Position numbers and translations under genes: made by a program. The notes under the pieces are model-generated. The model searched no databases. It was not told the origin of the DNA and saw nothing but the letters and a program-made list of their open reading frames with translations. 54,445 nucleotides of DNA from the NCBI RefSeq assembly GCF_002929555.1, contig NZ_PJJP01000017.1, positions 1 to 54,445 of the forward strand, in the 5' to 3' direction. The stretch's first letter is position 1. The number at the start of each line of letters is the position of its first letter. The DNA comes from Cryobacterium sp. N22. GTDB lineage: Bacteria > Actinomycetota > Actinomycetes > Actinomycetales > Microbacteriaceae. This document shows, in pieces, positions 9,101 to 18,798 of the stretch.

Positions 9101-9409
9101 TCAGCGCAGCAGGGTGAGGACGATCTGCAGCGCCACCAGGGCGAGCGTCGCTCCGGCCAGGACCAGCGCCGCGACGGAAAGGCCCCGACCTCTGGCTCCA
9201 GCGGGAATGACCCTGTAGGCCTGCAGGGTGAAGAAGAGACCGACGGCGCCGACGACCAGCGCGGGAACCGGGTATACGACGGCGACGATGAGCCCGAGCA
9301 GCGCGACCCAGAAGCCGGGCACCCGGCCGGGCGCCTTCGTCCAGTCTGCCTGCGGGGCGCCCATGGCAATGAGGCGGTTGCCGTCCATCTTGGCTCGGGG
9401 ATCGTTCAC
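9101..9409 (-). CDS. Small membrane protein with three or four hydrophobic segments
   Basis: A 102-residue protein of unknown function. It has a hydrophilic N-terminus of about 35 residues, then hydrophobic segments around VPGFWVALLGLIVAVVY, PALVVGAVGLFFTLQAYRV and LSVAALVLAGATLALVALQ. The GTG at 9409 is preferred to the upstream ATG because GGAG stands 7 bp before it. It is transcribed toward the synthetase gene, with a gap of about 65 bp. Similar small 'DUF'-type integral membrane proteins are common in actinobacteria. Confidence 0.65.
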   Translation of the reverse strand: MNDPRAKMDGNRLIAMGAPQADWTKAPGRVPGFWVALLGLIVAVVYPVPALVVGAVGLFFTLQAYRVIPAGARGRGLSVAALVLAGATLALVALQIVLTLLR

Positions 9410-9501
9410 TCTGGAGCTCCTTCGAGGGCCCGTTGGACCGGTTCGGCCGCGACCACTCTTCGCTGCCATTCTCCTGTATCCGGCGGCCCGGCGGGCGACA
9501 A

Positions 9502-10248
9502 TCAGCCGCGGCGTCGTCCGGCGGCCGCTTCCCGCTCCAGAGGGGTGACGGTCGCCAGCGGAATGTTGAGGAAGTCGACCAGGGGTGCCAGTGCCCTGAA
9601 CCGATCCACGACGGCATCGATGAAACCGTCCGTGAGGGCGACTTCTCCAGGCAGTCGGGCGAACAGCGCCCAGCTGCGCAGCCGCAGCAGGTCGGCGGCC
9701 GGATGCTCGGCGGGAAACCCCTTGGGGCCGCGGATGAGCGGCCGGCCGTCCAGCGGCTCCGCCAGCCGGGCCAGCGATGCGTCGGCGAGCAGGCTGCGCA
9801 TCTCGTCATGGTGGTCGAGCAGGTACTCGCGGATCGCGTGCAGCTGGGGCGAGCCCGGCGCATAGGCACCGGCGGCCACCATCACGCCATGCACACCCAC
9901 CTGCAGGAAGAATCCGGCACCGCCGACCTTCTCCAGGCCCTGCCGGGGCCAGTTCGCCGCCAGATGGGTCTTGTACGGGGTCTTGTCATTCGAGAACCGC
10001 ACATCGCGGTAGATCCGCAGCATCGCCTTCGGTGCCGGACGCAGATAGTCGGCCGCGAACCCCGCCAGCTGCAGGTTGACCGCGTCGATCACCGCGAGCA
10101 TCCGGGCCTTCAGCTCGGTCTCGTAGACACCCTTATGCTCCTCGAACCACTCACGGTTGTTGCGGTGTTCGAGCTCCTCGAGGAAGTCAAACGCCTGCTC
10201 GCTGAAATGGGGACCCACCTGCACGCTCCTTCGGTCACGTCCGACCAT
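9502..10248 (-). CDS. DUF2461 domain protein
   Basis: A 248-residue member of the DUF2461 family (TIGR02453), function unknown. Family signatures seen are FDFLEELEHRNNREWFEEHK near the N-terminus and RDVRFSNDKTPYKTHLAANW in the middle, with the HAIREYL and ADLLRLRSWAL segments later. Length matches the family. The start was taken at the ATG at 10248 because the 77 residues upstream in frame are Arg/Pro-rich and unlike the family; the ribosome-binding site is weak. It is 73 bp downstream of the HhH-GPD gene on the same strand. Confidence 0.85.
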   Translation of the reverse strand: MVGRDRRSVQVGPHFSEQAFDFLEELEHRNNREWFEEHKGVYETELKARMLAVIDAVNLQLAGFAADYLRPAPKAMLRIYRDVRFSNDKTPYKTHLAANWPRQGLEKVGGAGFFLQVGVHGVMVAAGAYAPGSPQLHAIREYLLDHHDEMRSLLADASLARLAEPLDGRPLIRGPKGFPAEHPAADLLRLRSWALFARLPGEVALTDGFIDAVVDRFRALAPLVDFLNIPLATVTPLEREAAAGRRRG

Positions 10249-10321
10249 TCTCTCGCGGCCGCATCCGAGCGTGAAGAACTCCGGCACCGCCCACAGCCGC
10301 TGCGCGGAGCCGGCCTGGCGG

Positions 10322-10915
10322 TTATTTGGCCGCGGCGTCCTTGGCCGCGGCCTTAGCCGCCCGTTTGCTCTCCCGAACTTTGCCCAGCGACTCCGGGTCG
10401 ACGATGTCGGCCACCGACCGCAACGACCCGTCCTCGCCATACGGGGCGGATGCCTCACGCCAACCGTCCGCGGTGACACCGAGCCGTTTGCCGAGCAGCG
10501 CGAGGAAGATCTTGGCCTTCTGCTCGCCGAAGCCCGGCAGGCCCTTCAGCCGGCGCAGCACCTCGGCACCGTCGGGGACCGCACCGTCCGCACCGGCCGC
10601 GGTCCAGATGGCGGCCGCGTCACCGTTCCAGTCCTGGGCGACCACACCGGCCAGGGTCTGCACCCGCGCGGCCATCGAGCCCGGGAAACGGTGCACCGCC
10701 GGGGTCTGCTTGAAGATCGCGACGAACTCTTCGGGGTCGTACCCGGCGATCACCGACGGGTCGAGGCCGCCGATCCGGTCCCGGATCTTCGCCGGACCGG
10801 CGAACGCGGTCTCCATGGCGATCTGCTGGTCGAGGAGCATGCCGAGCAGGAGCGCGAACGGGTCGTCGCTGAGAAGGGCGTCTGCGGCGGTATCGCCGGT
10901 GAGGTGCAGCGTCAT
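10322..10915 (-). CDS. HhH-GPD-type base-excision DNA repair protein
   Basis: A 197-residue protein of the endonuclease III-like HhH-GPD superfamily. It has the N-terminal helix PFALLLGMLLDQQIAMETAF, and the helix-hairpin-helix LKGLPGFGEQKAKIFLALLG in the second half. The actinobacterial subgroup is short, has no Fe-S cluster cysteines and is annotated as a putative DNA glycosylase; its damage specificity is not known. The C-terminus is a Lys/Ala-rich tail (KRAAKAAAKDAAAK). The ATG at 10915 was chosen because upstream in-frame sequence is not family-like. Confidence 0.82.
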   Translation of the reverse strand: MTLHLTGDTAADALLSDDPFALLLGMLLDQQIAMETAFAGPAKIRDRIGGLDPSVIAGYDPEEFVAIFKQTPAVHRFPGSMAARVQTLAGVVAQDWNGDAAAIWTAAGADGAVPDGAEVLRRLKGLPGFGEQKAKIFLALLGKRLGVTADGWREASAPYGEDGSLRSVADIVDPESLGKVRESKRAAKAAAKDAAAK

Positions 10916-11060
10916 CAGCCCAGTCTCGCACCGCCAGGGCAGATCCGCAGGGTGGGCTGCGGGTTGGCAGCGCGGCACCGGGGGGCCACGATGGCGACAA
11001 CCGGAGTACCCCATCCGAAAGCACCGTGCAGCGAAGGGCCACCGGCAAGAGGAGGCAGAC

Positions 11061-11381
11061 ATGTTCGACATCCCCGCGGGCAGCGTGATGCGCAGCTGGA
11101 CCGGTTGGATCCGGCCGGAGGATCGCGCCGCCTACGCGAGCTACATGGAACGCACCGGGCTGGCCGACTACCGGTCGACCCGGGGCAATCTCGGCGCCGC
11201 CACGCTGTTCCGCGACCTGCCGGACGGCCGGTGCGAGGTGCGCACGGTGTCCTTCTGGCGCCAGTACGCCGATATCGTCGCCTTCGCCGGCGACGACATC
11301 GACATGGCGGTGTTCTATCCGGAAGACGACGGCTTCCTCATCGAGCGCGAACTCACGGTGGCCCACTTCGACGTGGCCTGA
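11061..11381 (+). CDS. Small dimeric alpha/beta-barrel-like protein
   Basis: A 106-residue protein starting at ATG 11061 after a strong AGGAGG. It reads as one compact domain with strands around SVMRSWTGWI, LGAATLFRDL and CEVRTVSFW, a helix at QYADIVAFAG and the segment AVFYPEDDGFLIERELTVAHF, which resembles antibiotic-biosynthesis-monooxygenase (ABM) folds. No catalytic residues can be assigned. It is divergent from the HhH-GPD gene and 59 bp before the PHP gene on the same strand. Confidence 0.7.
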   Translation: MFDIPAGSVMRSWTGWIRPEDRAAYASYMERTGLADYRSTRGNLGAATLFRDLPDGRCEVRTVSFWRQYADIVAFAGDDIDMAVFYPEDDGFLIERELTVAHFDVA

Positions 11382-11440
11382 CCCCGGTTTCTTCGACGCA
11401 CGGGCTCCCGTTTCTGCCGGTTCGGGCCGATCATGGCTGC

Positions 11441-12469
11441 ATGGATTCCGTCGACGCCCTCTCCGAGATCGCCTTCTGGCTGGAGCGCGACCTTGCCCCG
11501 ACCTTCAAGGTGCAGGCGTTCCGGCGGGCCGCCGCCCTCATCGGCGATCTGGACCCCGCCGAGCTGGCCGATCGGGTGCATGACGGCCGGCTGCGGGCGA
11601 TGAAGGGCATCGGCGGCCGCACGGCCGAGGTGATCGGGCAGTCGCTGTACCGCCTGCCCGACTACCTCGACAACCTGCGCCAGCGCGGTGCCGAACCCCT
11701 CGCCGCCGGCGGCGCCGAGCTGCGCGGGGCGCTGCGCGGCGACCTGCACAGCCACAGCGACTGGTCGGACGGCACCACGTCGATCGAGCTGATGCGCTCC
11801 GCGGCGCGGCTGCTCGGCCGGGAGTACCTGGCGTTGACCGACCATTCACCCAATCTCACGGTCGCGCACGGTCTCAGCGCCGACCGGCTGGAGGAGCAGC
11901 TCGGTGTCGTCACCGAGCTCAACGCCGACGCGGCGGCCGGATCCGACCCGGTGCGGCTGCTCACCGGCATCGAGGTCGACATTCTCGAGAACGGCCGGCT
12001 CGACCAGTCGCCCGAGCTGCTCGGCCGGCTCGATCTGGTCGTCGCCAGCGTGCATTCGAAACTGCGCGAGGACTCCATCACGATGACCCGGCGGATGCTT
12101 GCCGGTGTCCGCGACCCGCACACCAACGTTCTCGGCCATTGCACCGGCCGCCTGGTGACCGGGTCGCGCGGCACCCGACCGCCGTCGAGTTTTGATGCCG
12201 AGCGTGTTTTCGCCGCCTGCGCCGAGAACGACGTGGCGGTCGAGATCAACTCCCGACCGGAGCGGCAGGACCCGCCGGACGACCTGATCACGCTGGCGCT
12301 CGAGGCCGGCTGCCTGTTCAGCATCGACAGCGACGCGCATGCCCCCGGCCACCTCGATTTCCTGGCCTACGGAGCCGAACGCGCCGCGGCCAACGGGGTG
12401 CCCGCCGAGAGGATCGTCAACACCTGGCCGGTCGAGAAGCTGCTGGCGTGGTCGCGGGCCGGCCGCTGA
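11441..12469 (+). CDS. PHP-domain metal-dependent hydrolase with N-terminal HhH (PolX-like C-terminal half)
   Basis: A 342-residue protein that resembles the C-terminal half of bacterial PolX. Residues 1-75 carry a helix-hairpin-helix ([18 protein letters not shown]). The PHP phosphoesterase domain follows, with the metal-binding motifs [53 protein letters not shown] and [12 protein letters not shown] in order. The polymerase domain of PolX is absent, so a phosphatase or nuclease role is likely. The in-frame sequence upstream of 11441 is antisense to other genes and was discarded. Confidence 0.88.
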   Translation: MDSVDALSEIAFWLERDLAPTFKVQAFRRAAALIGDLDPAELADRVHDGRLRAMKGIGGRTAEVIGQSLYRLPDYLDNLRQRGAEPLAAGGAELRGALRGDLHSHSDWSDGTTSIELMRSAARLLGREYLALTDHSPNLTVAHGLSADRLEEQLGVVTELNADAAAGSDPVRLLTGIEVDILENGRLDQSPELLGRLDLVVASVHSKLREDSITMTRRMLAGVRDPHTNVLGHCTGRLVTGSRGTRPPSSFDAERVFAACAENDVAVEINSRPERQDPPDDLITLALEAGCLFSIDSDAHAPGHLDFLAYGAERAAANGVPAERIVNTWPVEKLLAWSRAGR

Positions 12470-12575
12470 GCATCCGGCGGCACGCCCGGCGTTGGCCGCG
12501 CCAGCACCCGGTCAGGATGCTTCGATAGGTTGGATGCCTGCCAATCGGCTGCCCCGGCAACTCACGAGGAGCTCC

Positions 12576-13670
12576 ATGCCCATCACCGTTCAAGGCGCGA
12601 TCGCCCGCTCCAAGGGGGCTCCCGTGGAGCTCACCGACATCGTCATCCCCGATCCCGGACCCGGCGAGGTCGTCGTCGACATCGACACCTGCGGTGTCTG
12701 CCACACCGACTTCCACTACAAGGAGGGCGGCATCAACGATGACTTCCCCTTCCTGCTCGGCCACGAGGCCGCCGGCCGGGTGAGCATCATCGGCGACGGC
12801 GTCACCCACGTGGCCGTCGGCGACTTCGTCGTGCTCAACTGGCGCGCCGTCTGCGGCGACTGCCGGGCCTGCAAGCGCGCCGAACCCTGGTACTGCTTCA
12901 ACACCTTCAACGCCAGCCAGAAGATGACCCTGGTCGACGGCACCGAGCTCAGCCCGGCGCTGGGCATCGGCGCGTTCGCCGAGAAGACCCTCGTGCACGC
13001 ACAACAGTGCACCAAGGTCAACCCGGATGCCGACCCCGCCGCGGTCGGACTGCTCGGCTGCGGCATCATGGCCGGCATCGGCGCCGCCATGAACAGCGGC
13101 AACGTCACCGTTGGCGATTCCGTGGCCGTGATCGGTTGCGGCGGCGTGGGCGATGCCGCGGTGGTCGGTGCGAAGCTGGCCGGTGCGAGCACCATCATCG
13201 CGATCGACCGTGACGCCAAGAAACTGGCCAAGGCCACCGAGTTCGGCGCCACGCACACGATCGACTCCGCCGGGCTCGACGAAGACGGCGTGGTCGCGGC
13301 CGTGCAGGCCCTCACCGGCGGCTTCGGCGCCGACGTCGTCATCGACGCCGTCGGTCGTCCGGAGACCTGGCGGCAGGCGTTCTACGCCCGCGACCTGGCC
13401 GGCACCGTGGTGCTCGTCGGCGTGCCGACCCCCGAGATGATGCTCGAGATCCCGCTGCTGGACGTGTTCGGCCGCGGCGGTTCGCTCAAGTCCTCCTGGT
13501 ACGGCGACTGCCTGCCAGAGCGGGACTTCCCGATGCTCACCGAGCTGTACCTGCAGGGCCGGCTGCCGCTGGCCGACTTCGTCAGCGAACGCATCGGCAT
13601 CGACGAGATCGAGGCGGCCTTCGCCAAGATGGCGTCCGGCGACGTGCTGCGCTCGGTGGTGGTGCTCTGA
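12576..13670 (+). CDS. mscR: S-(hydroxymethyl)mycothiol dehydrogenase
   Basis: A 364-residue zinc alcohol dehydrogenase that oxidises S-hydroxymethylmycothiol (the formaldehyde-mycothiol adduct) with NAD+. Catalytic zinc ligands fall in [10 protein letters not shown] (Cys39, Cys42) and GHEAAG (His63, Glu64); structural zinc is held by Cys93, Cys96, Cys99 and Cys107 ([15 protein letters not shown]). The NAD motif is [17 protein letters not shown]. Length and the [11 protein letters not shown] segment fit the mycothiol subgroup. It shares an ATGA stop/start overlap with the next gene, which supports a formaldehyde detoxification operon. An AGGAG precedes the ATG at 12576. Confidence 0.92.
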   Translation: MPITVQGAIARSKGAPVELTDIVIPDPGPGEVVVDIDTCGVCHTDFHYKEGGINDDFPFLLGHEAAGRVSIIGDGVTHVAVGDFVVLNWRAVCGDCRACKRAEPWYCFNTFNASQKMTLVDGTELSPALGIGAFAEKTLVHAQQCTKVNPDADPAAVGLLGCGIMAGIGAAMNSGNVTVGDSVAVIGCGGVGDAAVVGAKLAGASTIIAIDRDAKKLAKATEFGATHTIDSAGLDEDGVVAAVQALTGGFGADVVIDAVGRPETWRQAFYARDLAGTVVLVGVPTPEMMLEIPLLDVFGRGGSLKSSWYGDCLPERDFPMLTELYLQGRLPLADFVSERIGIDEIEAAFAKMASGDVLRSVVVL

Positions 13671-14299
13671 TGACCGCACGCATTGAACACCTGGTCACCG
13701 CGGGCACCTTCGACCTGGACGGCGGTAGCTGGGCGTTGGAGAACAACGTCTGGATCATCGGAGACGACACCGAGTGCGTCGTCATCGACGCCGCCCACAA
13801 CGCCGAGACGATCCTCGCGGCGGTCGGCGACCGTACGTTGCTCGGCATCCTCAGCACCCACGGGCACAACGACCACATCGGCGCCGCCGGTGCCGTGGCC
13901 GCAGCCACGGATGCGCCGGTGTTCCTGCACCCCGGCGACCGGATGCTCTGGGACGTCGTCTACCCGGCTGCCGCGCCGAGCCGGGAGCTCGCCGACGGCG
14001 ACCGTATCGCCGTGGCCGGCATCGAGCTGGAGGTCATCCACACGCCGGGTCACTCCCCCGGCTCGGTGTGCTTCTACGCGCCCACGTTCGACACGCTGTT
14101 CAGCGGCGACACGCTCTTCCACGGCGGACCCGGCGCGACCGGCCGCTCGTACAGCGACTTCCCGACGATCATCGAGTCGATCACGACGAAGCTGCTCACC
14201 CTGCCCGGCGCGACCGTGGTGAACACCGGCCACGGCGAGTCGACCTCGATCGGCGCCGAGGCCCCCGACCTGCCGGATTGGATCGCGCGCGGGCACTAG
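13670..14299 (+). CDS. MBL-fold hydrolase, probable S-formylmycothiol hydrolase
   Basis: A 209-residue metallo-beta-lactamase-fold protein. Metal-binding motifs are THGHNDHIGA (H-x-H-x-D-H), TPGHSPGS, FSGDTLF and the distal TGHGES. The start codon overlaps the mscR stop (ATGA). In mycobacteria the gene after mscR (Rv2259/Rv2260 arrangement) is a glyoxalase II-like protein, so hydrolysis of S-formylmycothiol to formate and mycothiol is the likely role; this is inferred from context, not from residues that set specificity. Confidence 0.85.
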   Translation: MTARIEHLVTAGTFDLDGGSWALENNVWIIGDDTECVVIDAAHNAETILAAVGDRTLLGILSTHGHNDHIGAAGAVAAATDAPVFLHPGDRMLWDVVYPAAAPSRELADGDRIAVAGIELEVIHTPGHSPGSVCFYAPTFDTLFSGDTLFHGGPGATGRSYSDFPTIIESITTKLLTLPGATVVNTGHGESTSIGAEAPDLPDWIARGH

Positions 14300-14305
14300 C
14301 GAACG

Positions 14306-14779
14306 CTACGGGCGGCCGCCCTCGGACTCCCGGGCCCTGGACCCGAAATACTCGCCGGCGGTCACCGCGCGAAACGACGCGGTGACCATCTGCTCGAGCA
14401 CCTCGAGGTCCACCTTGCCCAGGTCGGTGAGATACAGGCAGCCCACCCCGATCTTGTGCGGTCCGAGCCGGGCGAGCTCGTCGGCGTAGGCGCCCACGCC
14501 GTCGGGAAAATAGATCGACATCGACGCCTTGCGCGGTGAGAAGCCGGCCGCTCCGGCATCACCCTCCCGACCGCTCGCGTACTTGTAGTGGTACCTGCCG
14601 AAGCCGATGATCGAGGAGTACCACAGCCGCGCCGGCTCATTGGTGATGCGCCCGAACATCGCGAGCAGTGTCTCCGCGTCCCGCCGGCGGGTCGCACCGG
14701 TCACAGTGTCGAGGAAGGCGCGCACGGCGTCATCCGCAGCCTGGTCGTCGCTCTGATCGGGAGGGGTCTGGGTTGCCAT
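14306..14779 (-). CDS. DUF1801 domain protein
   Basis: A 157-residue protein with a DUF1801 (YdhG-like, alpha/beta) domain. Recognisable segments are LLAMFGRITNEPARLWYSSIIGFGRYHYKY, KASMSIYFPDG and the LGKVDLEVLEQMV region. The N-terminal 25 residues are hydrophilic and probably disordered. The ATG at 14779 was preferred to one upstream that adds an Arg-rich extension. Function is unknown. The gene converges on the MBL hydrolase gene. Confidence 0.8.
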   Translation of the reverse strand: MATQTPPDQSDDQAADDAVRAFLDTVTGATRRRDAETLLAMFGRITNEPARLWYSSIIGFGRYHYKYASGREGDAGAAGFSPRKASMSIYFPDGVGAYADELARLGPHKIGVGCLYLTDLGKVDLEVLEQMVTASFRAVTAGEYFGSRARESEGGRP

Positions 14780-14947
14780 GCCCCTACGGTAGCGCCGGTC
14801 CGCCGACACCGGCAGGTGCCGCCGCCGTCAGGCATGGATTCGCCGACCGACGACGACGACTTCCTTCGTCATACGGCTCTGATGAGGCCTTTTCTCGGCA
14901 AGGCTTGTCATGAGGACATCGAACCTCCAACGGTTCGACATCCCGAT

Positions 14948-15018
14948 CGCGGTGTGCCCGAGAGGCCAGGGAGCAGCCTGCAAAGCTGTGTACGCGGGTT
15001 CGATTCCCGCCATCGCGT
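14948..15018 (+). tRNA. tRNA-Cys (GCA)
   Basis: A 71-nt cloverleaf. The acceptor stem CGCGGTG (14948-14954) pairs with CATCGCG (15011-15017) with one G-U; the D stem is CCC/GGG; the anticodon arm GCAGC-CTGCAAA-GCTGT gives anticodon GCA; the variable loop is GTAC; the T arm is GCGGG-TTCGATT-CCCGC; the discriminator is T. CCA is not encoded. Confidence 0.93.
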
Positions 15019-15021
15019 CGC

Positions 15022-15059
15022 GTGCGCGCCGGGGCCTCTGGAGCGACCCCGGCGTGCGC
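15022..15059. terminator. GC-rich hairpin between tRNA-Cys and budA
   Basis: GTGCGCGCCGGGG (15022-15034) pairs, with two mismatches, with CCCCGGCGTGCGC (15047-15059). It sits just past tRNA-Cys and just past the budA stop, between convergent units, so it could end transcription from both sides. There is no T-tract. Confidence 0.5.
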
Positions 15060-15073
15060 CCGCGACGTGTGGG

Positions 15074-15820
15074 TCAGGCGTGCTGCTCGGTTTTCGCCAG
15101 CTGCCGGGCAAGGTCGTCCGGCGACAGGTTGGCGTCGCGGAACGCATCCGTCAACGGCAGCTGCAGGCGCAGGTCGGTGCCCAAGCACAGCGCCGCACTG
15201 CCGCTTTTCAGCTTGAAGTCCAGCACGTGGCCGCCGCCGGTGCGGTCGTCGGTGATGAAGTGGGTGTGGCAGCCCGGCACGCCGATGCCCTGCTCGTAGA
15301 GCGGGGTGCGGAAGCCGACGAGGGAGCCGGACACGTCGTGCAGCTCGACGATGGCGTCTTCGTCGGTGGCCTCCACCATCGGGCGGTACGGCTTCTGCTG
15401 TTTCACGACGGTGCGCATCCGGATCCACTCGAAGTCGCCGTCGATGCGCAACGCGTACATGTAGTTCTCGGATGCCGTCATGTGGTCGATGAACGCCGAT
15501 GCCTCGGCGCGCACCACGTTGTCGGGCAGTCGGCTCTCGATGTGCGGCACGAAGTTCGTCACCACGGCGTACGGGGTGTACGCGCCCAGGTCGGCCTTGG
15601 TGACCCCGCCGTCGGCGCGCAGCTGGTAGCAGCTGCCGTCGACGATGAGCATCTCGCCGTCGAGGCCGTTGAAGGTGCCGATGCCGAAGCTGCCGTGGCC
15701 GAGCAGGTCGCGCACCGTCATTTCGCCCTCGTAGACGCCGTCGAGCAGCGCGCTCATCAGGCTGGTCTGGAAGATCTCGTGCCTGGACACCGTGAAGGCG
15801 GGTGCGGTGGAGTCGCTCAC
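15074..15820 (-). CDS. budA: Alpha-acetolactate decarboxylase
   Basis: A 248-residue cytosolic enzyme that converts alpha-acetolactate to acetoin. It has the family features [32 protein letters not shown] (in parts: [20 protein letters not shown]), the [12 protein letters not shown] segment, and the zinc-binding histidines in [20 protein letters not shown]. Length is normal. The GTG start at 15820 overlaps the alsS stop (GTGA), so the two are translationally coupled and form the classic acetoin operon. Confidence 0.93.
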   Translation of the reverse strand: MSDSTAPAFTVSRHEIFQTSLMSALLDGVYEGEMTVRDLLGHGSFGIGTFNGLDGEMLIVDGSCYQLRADGGVTKADLGAYTPYAVVTNFVPHIESRLPDNVVRAEASAFIDHMTASENYMYALRIDGDFEWIRMRTVVKQQKPYRPMVEATDEDAIVELHDVSGSLVGFRTPLYEQGIGVPGCHTHFITDDRTGGGHVLDFKLKSGSAALCLGTDLRLQLPLTDAFRDANLSPDDLARQLAKTEQHA

Positions 15821-17547
15821 AGCAGCACGTCGCTTTCCAGATCGGCCATGAGCTCATCCCTGTTGTTGCGGTAGTCCACCCGCACGTCGATGATGCTCGG
15901 GCCGTCGTCGTTCATGGCCTGCTCGAGCACCGCGGCGAAGTCGTCGAGGTGGGTGACCCGGTAGCCGTGGGCGCCGAACGACTCGGCGTACTTGACGGCG
16001 TCGTAGTCGCCGAGCTGCACGCCGGAAGTGCGGCCGTACTTGCCCTGCTGCTGGAACGCGACCATGTCGTAGGTGCCGTCGTTGAAGATGATGTGGGTGA
16101 ATTTCGAGCCGAGCCGCACCGCGGTCTCCAGCTCCATGGCGGAGTAGAGGAACCCGCCGTCGCCGGACACCGAGACCACCGGGGTGCCGGGGCGCACCAG
16201 GGTCGCGGCGATAGCCCAGGGCAGCGCCACACCGAGGGTCTGCTGACCGTTCGAGAACAGCAGGGTGCGCGGGTGGTAGGTACGGAAGTGCCGGGCCATG
16301 TAGATGTAGTGCGAGCCCACGTCGCAGAGCACCGTGGTGTCATCGGGCAGCAGGGCCCGCATCGCCAGGGTCAGCTCGGCGGGGTGCACGCCCTCCGACT
16401 CGTCGTCACGGTGAATGGGCTGGTCGGCCTCGGCCAGCCGGGCACGCTCGGTGGCGACGACCGCCGAGGCGGATGCCGACAGGGTAAGGCCGTCGATCTG
16501 GCGGGCGAGGGCATCCATGGTCTCGGCCACGTCACCGCGCAGTTCGACGGTGGGGCGGTAGTAGTCGTCGAGGTCGGCCGACAGCTCGTCGAGGTGGATG
16601 ATGCGGCGCAGGTGGTCCTTGTTCCACTTCGAGGGTTCGTACTCGACGAAGTCGTAGCCGATGGCCAGGATCAGGTCGGCCTTGTGCAGCAGCACGTCGC
16701 CGGGCTGGTTGCGGAACAGGCCCACCCGGCCGAGGTAGTGTTCCTCGAGTTCGTGGGAGAGCACACCGGCGGCCTGGAAGGTCTCCACGACGGGCAGCGC
16801 GGCGGCGCCCAGCAGTCGGTGCAGTGCGGCAACGGCCCGGTCGGAGCCGGCGCGGGCACCGGCGAGGATTACCGGGAACTGGGCGTCTTTGAGCAGTTGG
16901 GCGGCCTGCTGGATGCTGGCGGCCGGGGCCGCACCGAGCTGCGGCACCCAGTGCGGAGTGGTCATCGACACAGTGGTGGAGTCGGTGAGAACGTCGTAGG
17001 GCAACACCACGGCCGCGGCGCCCTTGGGCTCCTGTGTGGCCTGGCGGAACGCGTTGGCGATGGCCTCCGGCACGTTGTCGGCGACGCTCACCTCGCCGGC
17101 GGACTTGGTTACGGCGGAGAGCATGCCGACCGCATCCATCGACTGGTGGGTGCGCTTGAGCCTGTCGCCGCGGGACACCGCGCCGCAGATCGCGACCAGC
17201 GGGTCGCCCTCGGTGGTGGCGGTGAGCAGGCCCGTGGCGAGGTTCGCGGTTCCGGGTCCACTGGTGACGAGCACAACACCGGGTTCGCCGGTGAGCCGGC
17301 CGACGGCGGCGGCCATGAAGGCGGCGTTCTGTTCGTGGCGCACCACGATCAGCTGCGGGCCGCCGTCGAGGAGGGCGTCGTAGACCGGGTCGATCTTCGC
17401 GCCGGGAACGCCGAAGATCCACTTGACGCCGTAGGCCTCGAGGCATTCGACGACGCGGTCGCCGGCCCGGCGGGGAGAGCCGAGTGCACCGGAGCCGAAT
17501 GCGCCGCCCCCGACCGTCTCGTCCAAAACCGATGAATTCTGAGCCAT
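15817..17547 (-). CDS. alsS: Catabolic acetolactate synthase
   Basis: A 576-residue ThDP enzyme that joins two pyruvates into alpha-acetolactate. The Glu-containing ThDP motif is [18 protein letters not shown]; the C-terminal ThDP/Mg motif is [18 protein letters not shown] through FNDGTYDMV. It is assigned to the catabolic type because it is followed by budA and has no regulatory small subunit gene beside it. The ATG at 17547 has CAGGAGG upstream. A LysR gene stands divergently 141 bp away. Confidence 0.92.
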   Translation of the reverse strand: MAQNSSVLDETVGGGAFGSGALGSPRRAGDRVVECLEAYGVKWIFGVPGAKIDPVYDALLDGGPQLIVVRHEQNAAFMAAAVGRLTGEPGVVLVTSGPGTANLATGLLTATTEGDPLVAICGAVSRGDRLKRTHQSMDAVGMLSAVTKSAGEVSVADNVPEAIANAFRQATQEPKGAAAVVLPYDVLTDSTTVSMTTPHWVPQLGAAPAASIQQAAQLLKDAQFPVILAGARAGSDRAVAALHRLLGAAALPVVETFQAAGVLSHELEEHYLGRVGLFRNQPGDVLLHKADLILAIGYDFVEYEPSKWNKDHLRRIIHLDELSADLDDYYRPTVELRGDVAETMDALARQIDGLTLSASASAVVATERARLAEADQPIHRDDESEGVHPAELTLAMRALLPDDTTVLCDVGSHYIYMARHFRTYHPRTLLFSNGQQTLGVALPWAIAATLVRPGTPVVSVSGDGGFLYSAMELETAVRLGSKFTHIIFNDGTYDMVAFQQQGKYGRTSGVQLGDYDAVKYAESFGAHGYRVTHLDDFAAVLEQAMNDDGPSIIDVRVDYRNNRDELMADLESDVLL

Positions 17548-17649
17548 GCCGTGCCTCCTGTAGTGCGTGTGACGCCGTGATGTGAACCGGCGTCTTCCTT
17601 CATCGTGCCCGCTCAACCGATAACGAACAACGCCGATACCGGATGCGAA

Positions 17650-17668
17650 TCATCTGCACAAGAGATGA
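17650..17668. promoter_or_regulatory. Likely LysR operator between alsS and the LysR gene
   Basis: A perfect inverted repeat TCATCT-N7-AGATGA that contains ATC-N9-GAT, the classic NodD/LysR-type half-box. It lies 20 bp before the LysR start and about 100 bp upstream of alsS, in the divergent promoter region, where LysR proteins normally bind both to activate the target and to limit their own synthesis. Confidence 0.55.
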
Positions 17669-17688
17669 GTCAGTGAGAGGATGGGGAG

Positions 17689-18567
17689 ATGGACCTCAGG
17701 CAGCTCGAATTCTTCAGCGCCGTCGCCGGCGAACTCAACTTCACCCGGGCGGCCGACCGGCTCACCATCGCGCAGTCCGCGGTGTCTTCCGGGGTGCGCT
17801 CGCTCGAGAGCGAACTCGGCGTGGAGCTGTTCGACCGCAGCCGCCGGCAGATCCGGCTCACCTCCACCGGCGAACTGCTGCTGCCGAAGGTGCGCGAGGC
17901 CCTCGACGCCGTCAACGAGGTGCGGGATGTCGCCCAGCAGTCCACCCAGGCCATCACCGGCTCCATCGTGATCGGGCTGATGACCTCGGTGACGCTCGTG
18001 AACGTGCCCAGGCTGCTCGGGCTCTACCGCACCGGCCACCCGGGCGTTGGCGTGCGGCTGCGCGCCGCCCGGCGCGGCTCGGCCGACCTCGTCGACGAGC
18101 TGGCCAGCGGCGAACTGGACCTGGCCTTCCTCGCGCTCAGTGGACCGGTGCCCGCAACGCTGTCGGCGGTGCCGATCGCCTCCTCCCCCATGGTCCTCGT
18201 GGTGCCGGCCGGGCATCCGCTCGCCGCGGCCGGCACCGTGGACCTGGCCGACGTCGGCGACGAGGAGTTCATCGATCTGCCGCCGGGCTATGCGAGCCGG
18301 CAGATCGTCGACGACGCCTTCGCCGCCGCCGGGGTGGAGCGGCGGGTGATGATCGAGGTCTCCGACATCGGCACCGCCGCCGAATACGTGACCAACGGCC
18401 TGGGTGTGGCGCTGCTGCCCGAGTTCGCCGCGCACGATGCGCTCAATGTGCGCCGCATCCCGGTCGCGCATGTGCCCGACTTCACCGTGTACCTCGCCGC
18501 CTCCCGCAAGCGCCGGGCCTCAGCGGCCGTGCGCGCCTTCGTCAACCTGGCCCTCTCCGGCGAGTAG
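17689..18567 (+). CDS. LysR-family regulator, AlsR-like
   Basis: A 292-residue LysR-type transcription factor. The N-terminal winged helix-turn-helix is NFTRAADRLTIAQSAVSSGV (residues about 16-35), followed by SLESELGVELFDRS; the rest is a type 2 periplasmic-binding-like effector domain. It begins at ATG 17689 after GGATGGGGAG. The gene is divergent from alsS-budA, the same arrangement as AlsR, the acetate-responsive activator of acetoin synthesis in Bacillus. The effector here is not known. Confidence 0.88.
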   Translation: MDLRQLEFFSAVAGELNFTRAADRLTIAQSAVSSGVRSLESELGVELFDRSRRQIRLTSTGELLLPKVREALDAVNEVRDVAQQSTQAITGSIVIGLMTSVTLVNVPRLLGLYRTGHPGVGVRLRAARRGSADLVDELASGELDLAFLALSGPVPATLSAVPIASSPMVLVVPAGHPLAAAGTVDLADVGDEEFIDLPPGYASRQIVDDAFAAAGVERRVMIEVSDIGTAAEYVTNGLGVALLPEFAAHDALNVRRIPVAHVPDFTVYLAASRKRRASAAVRAFVNLALSGE

Positions 18568-18610
18568 TCCCGCCGCCCGGCCCACCGATGCCCGCCCCAC
18601 CCGGCCCACA

Positions 18611-18676
18611 AACTGTTCCCGAAGCGGACATCTGCGCCCGGCGCACCGGGCGCACATGTCCGCACGGGCAACAGTT
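18611..18676. repeat. Long palindromic repeat, copy 1 (related to 19865-19931)
   Basis: A 66-bp nested inverted repeat running from AACTGTT to AACAGTT, with an inner GCGCCCGG/CCGGGCGC stem and outer GCGGACAT/ATGTCCGC arms. A clearly related copy follows the next gene. It lies between the LysR stop and the lipoprotein start, and may act as a terminator or be a REP-like dispersed element. Confidence 0.7.
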
Positions 18677-18798
18677 GCGGCGCGCTCGCCCACTCGTGGT
18701 GACCTGTGTGATGCGTTGTGCCCCAGGATCGGGACGACCAGCTGGCCGGCTGACCGCCCATGCCGCGGCCCTCGTTAGACTTGGCGCAAGGGGGAACA

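Noticed and set aside
10157..11440. A long N-terminal extension of the PHP gene
   Set aside because: The frame runs antisense through the DUF2461 and HhH-GPD genes and across the ABM-like gene; PHP-family sequence begins only at 11441.
14919..14938. A perfect inverted repeat TCGAACC-N6-GGTTCGA just before tRNA-Cys, considered as a T-arm of a second tRNA
   Set aside because: No matching acceptor, D or anticodon arms exist on either strand around it. It may be a processing or promoter element, but nothing supports a tRNA.
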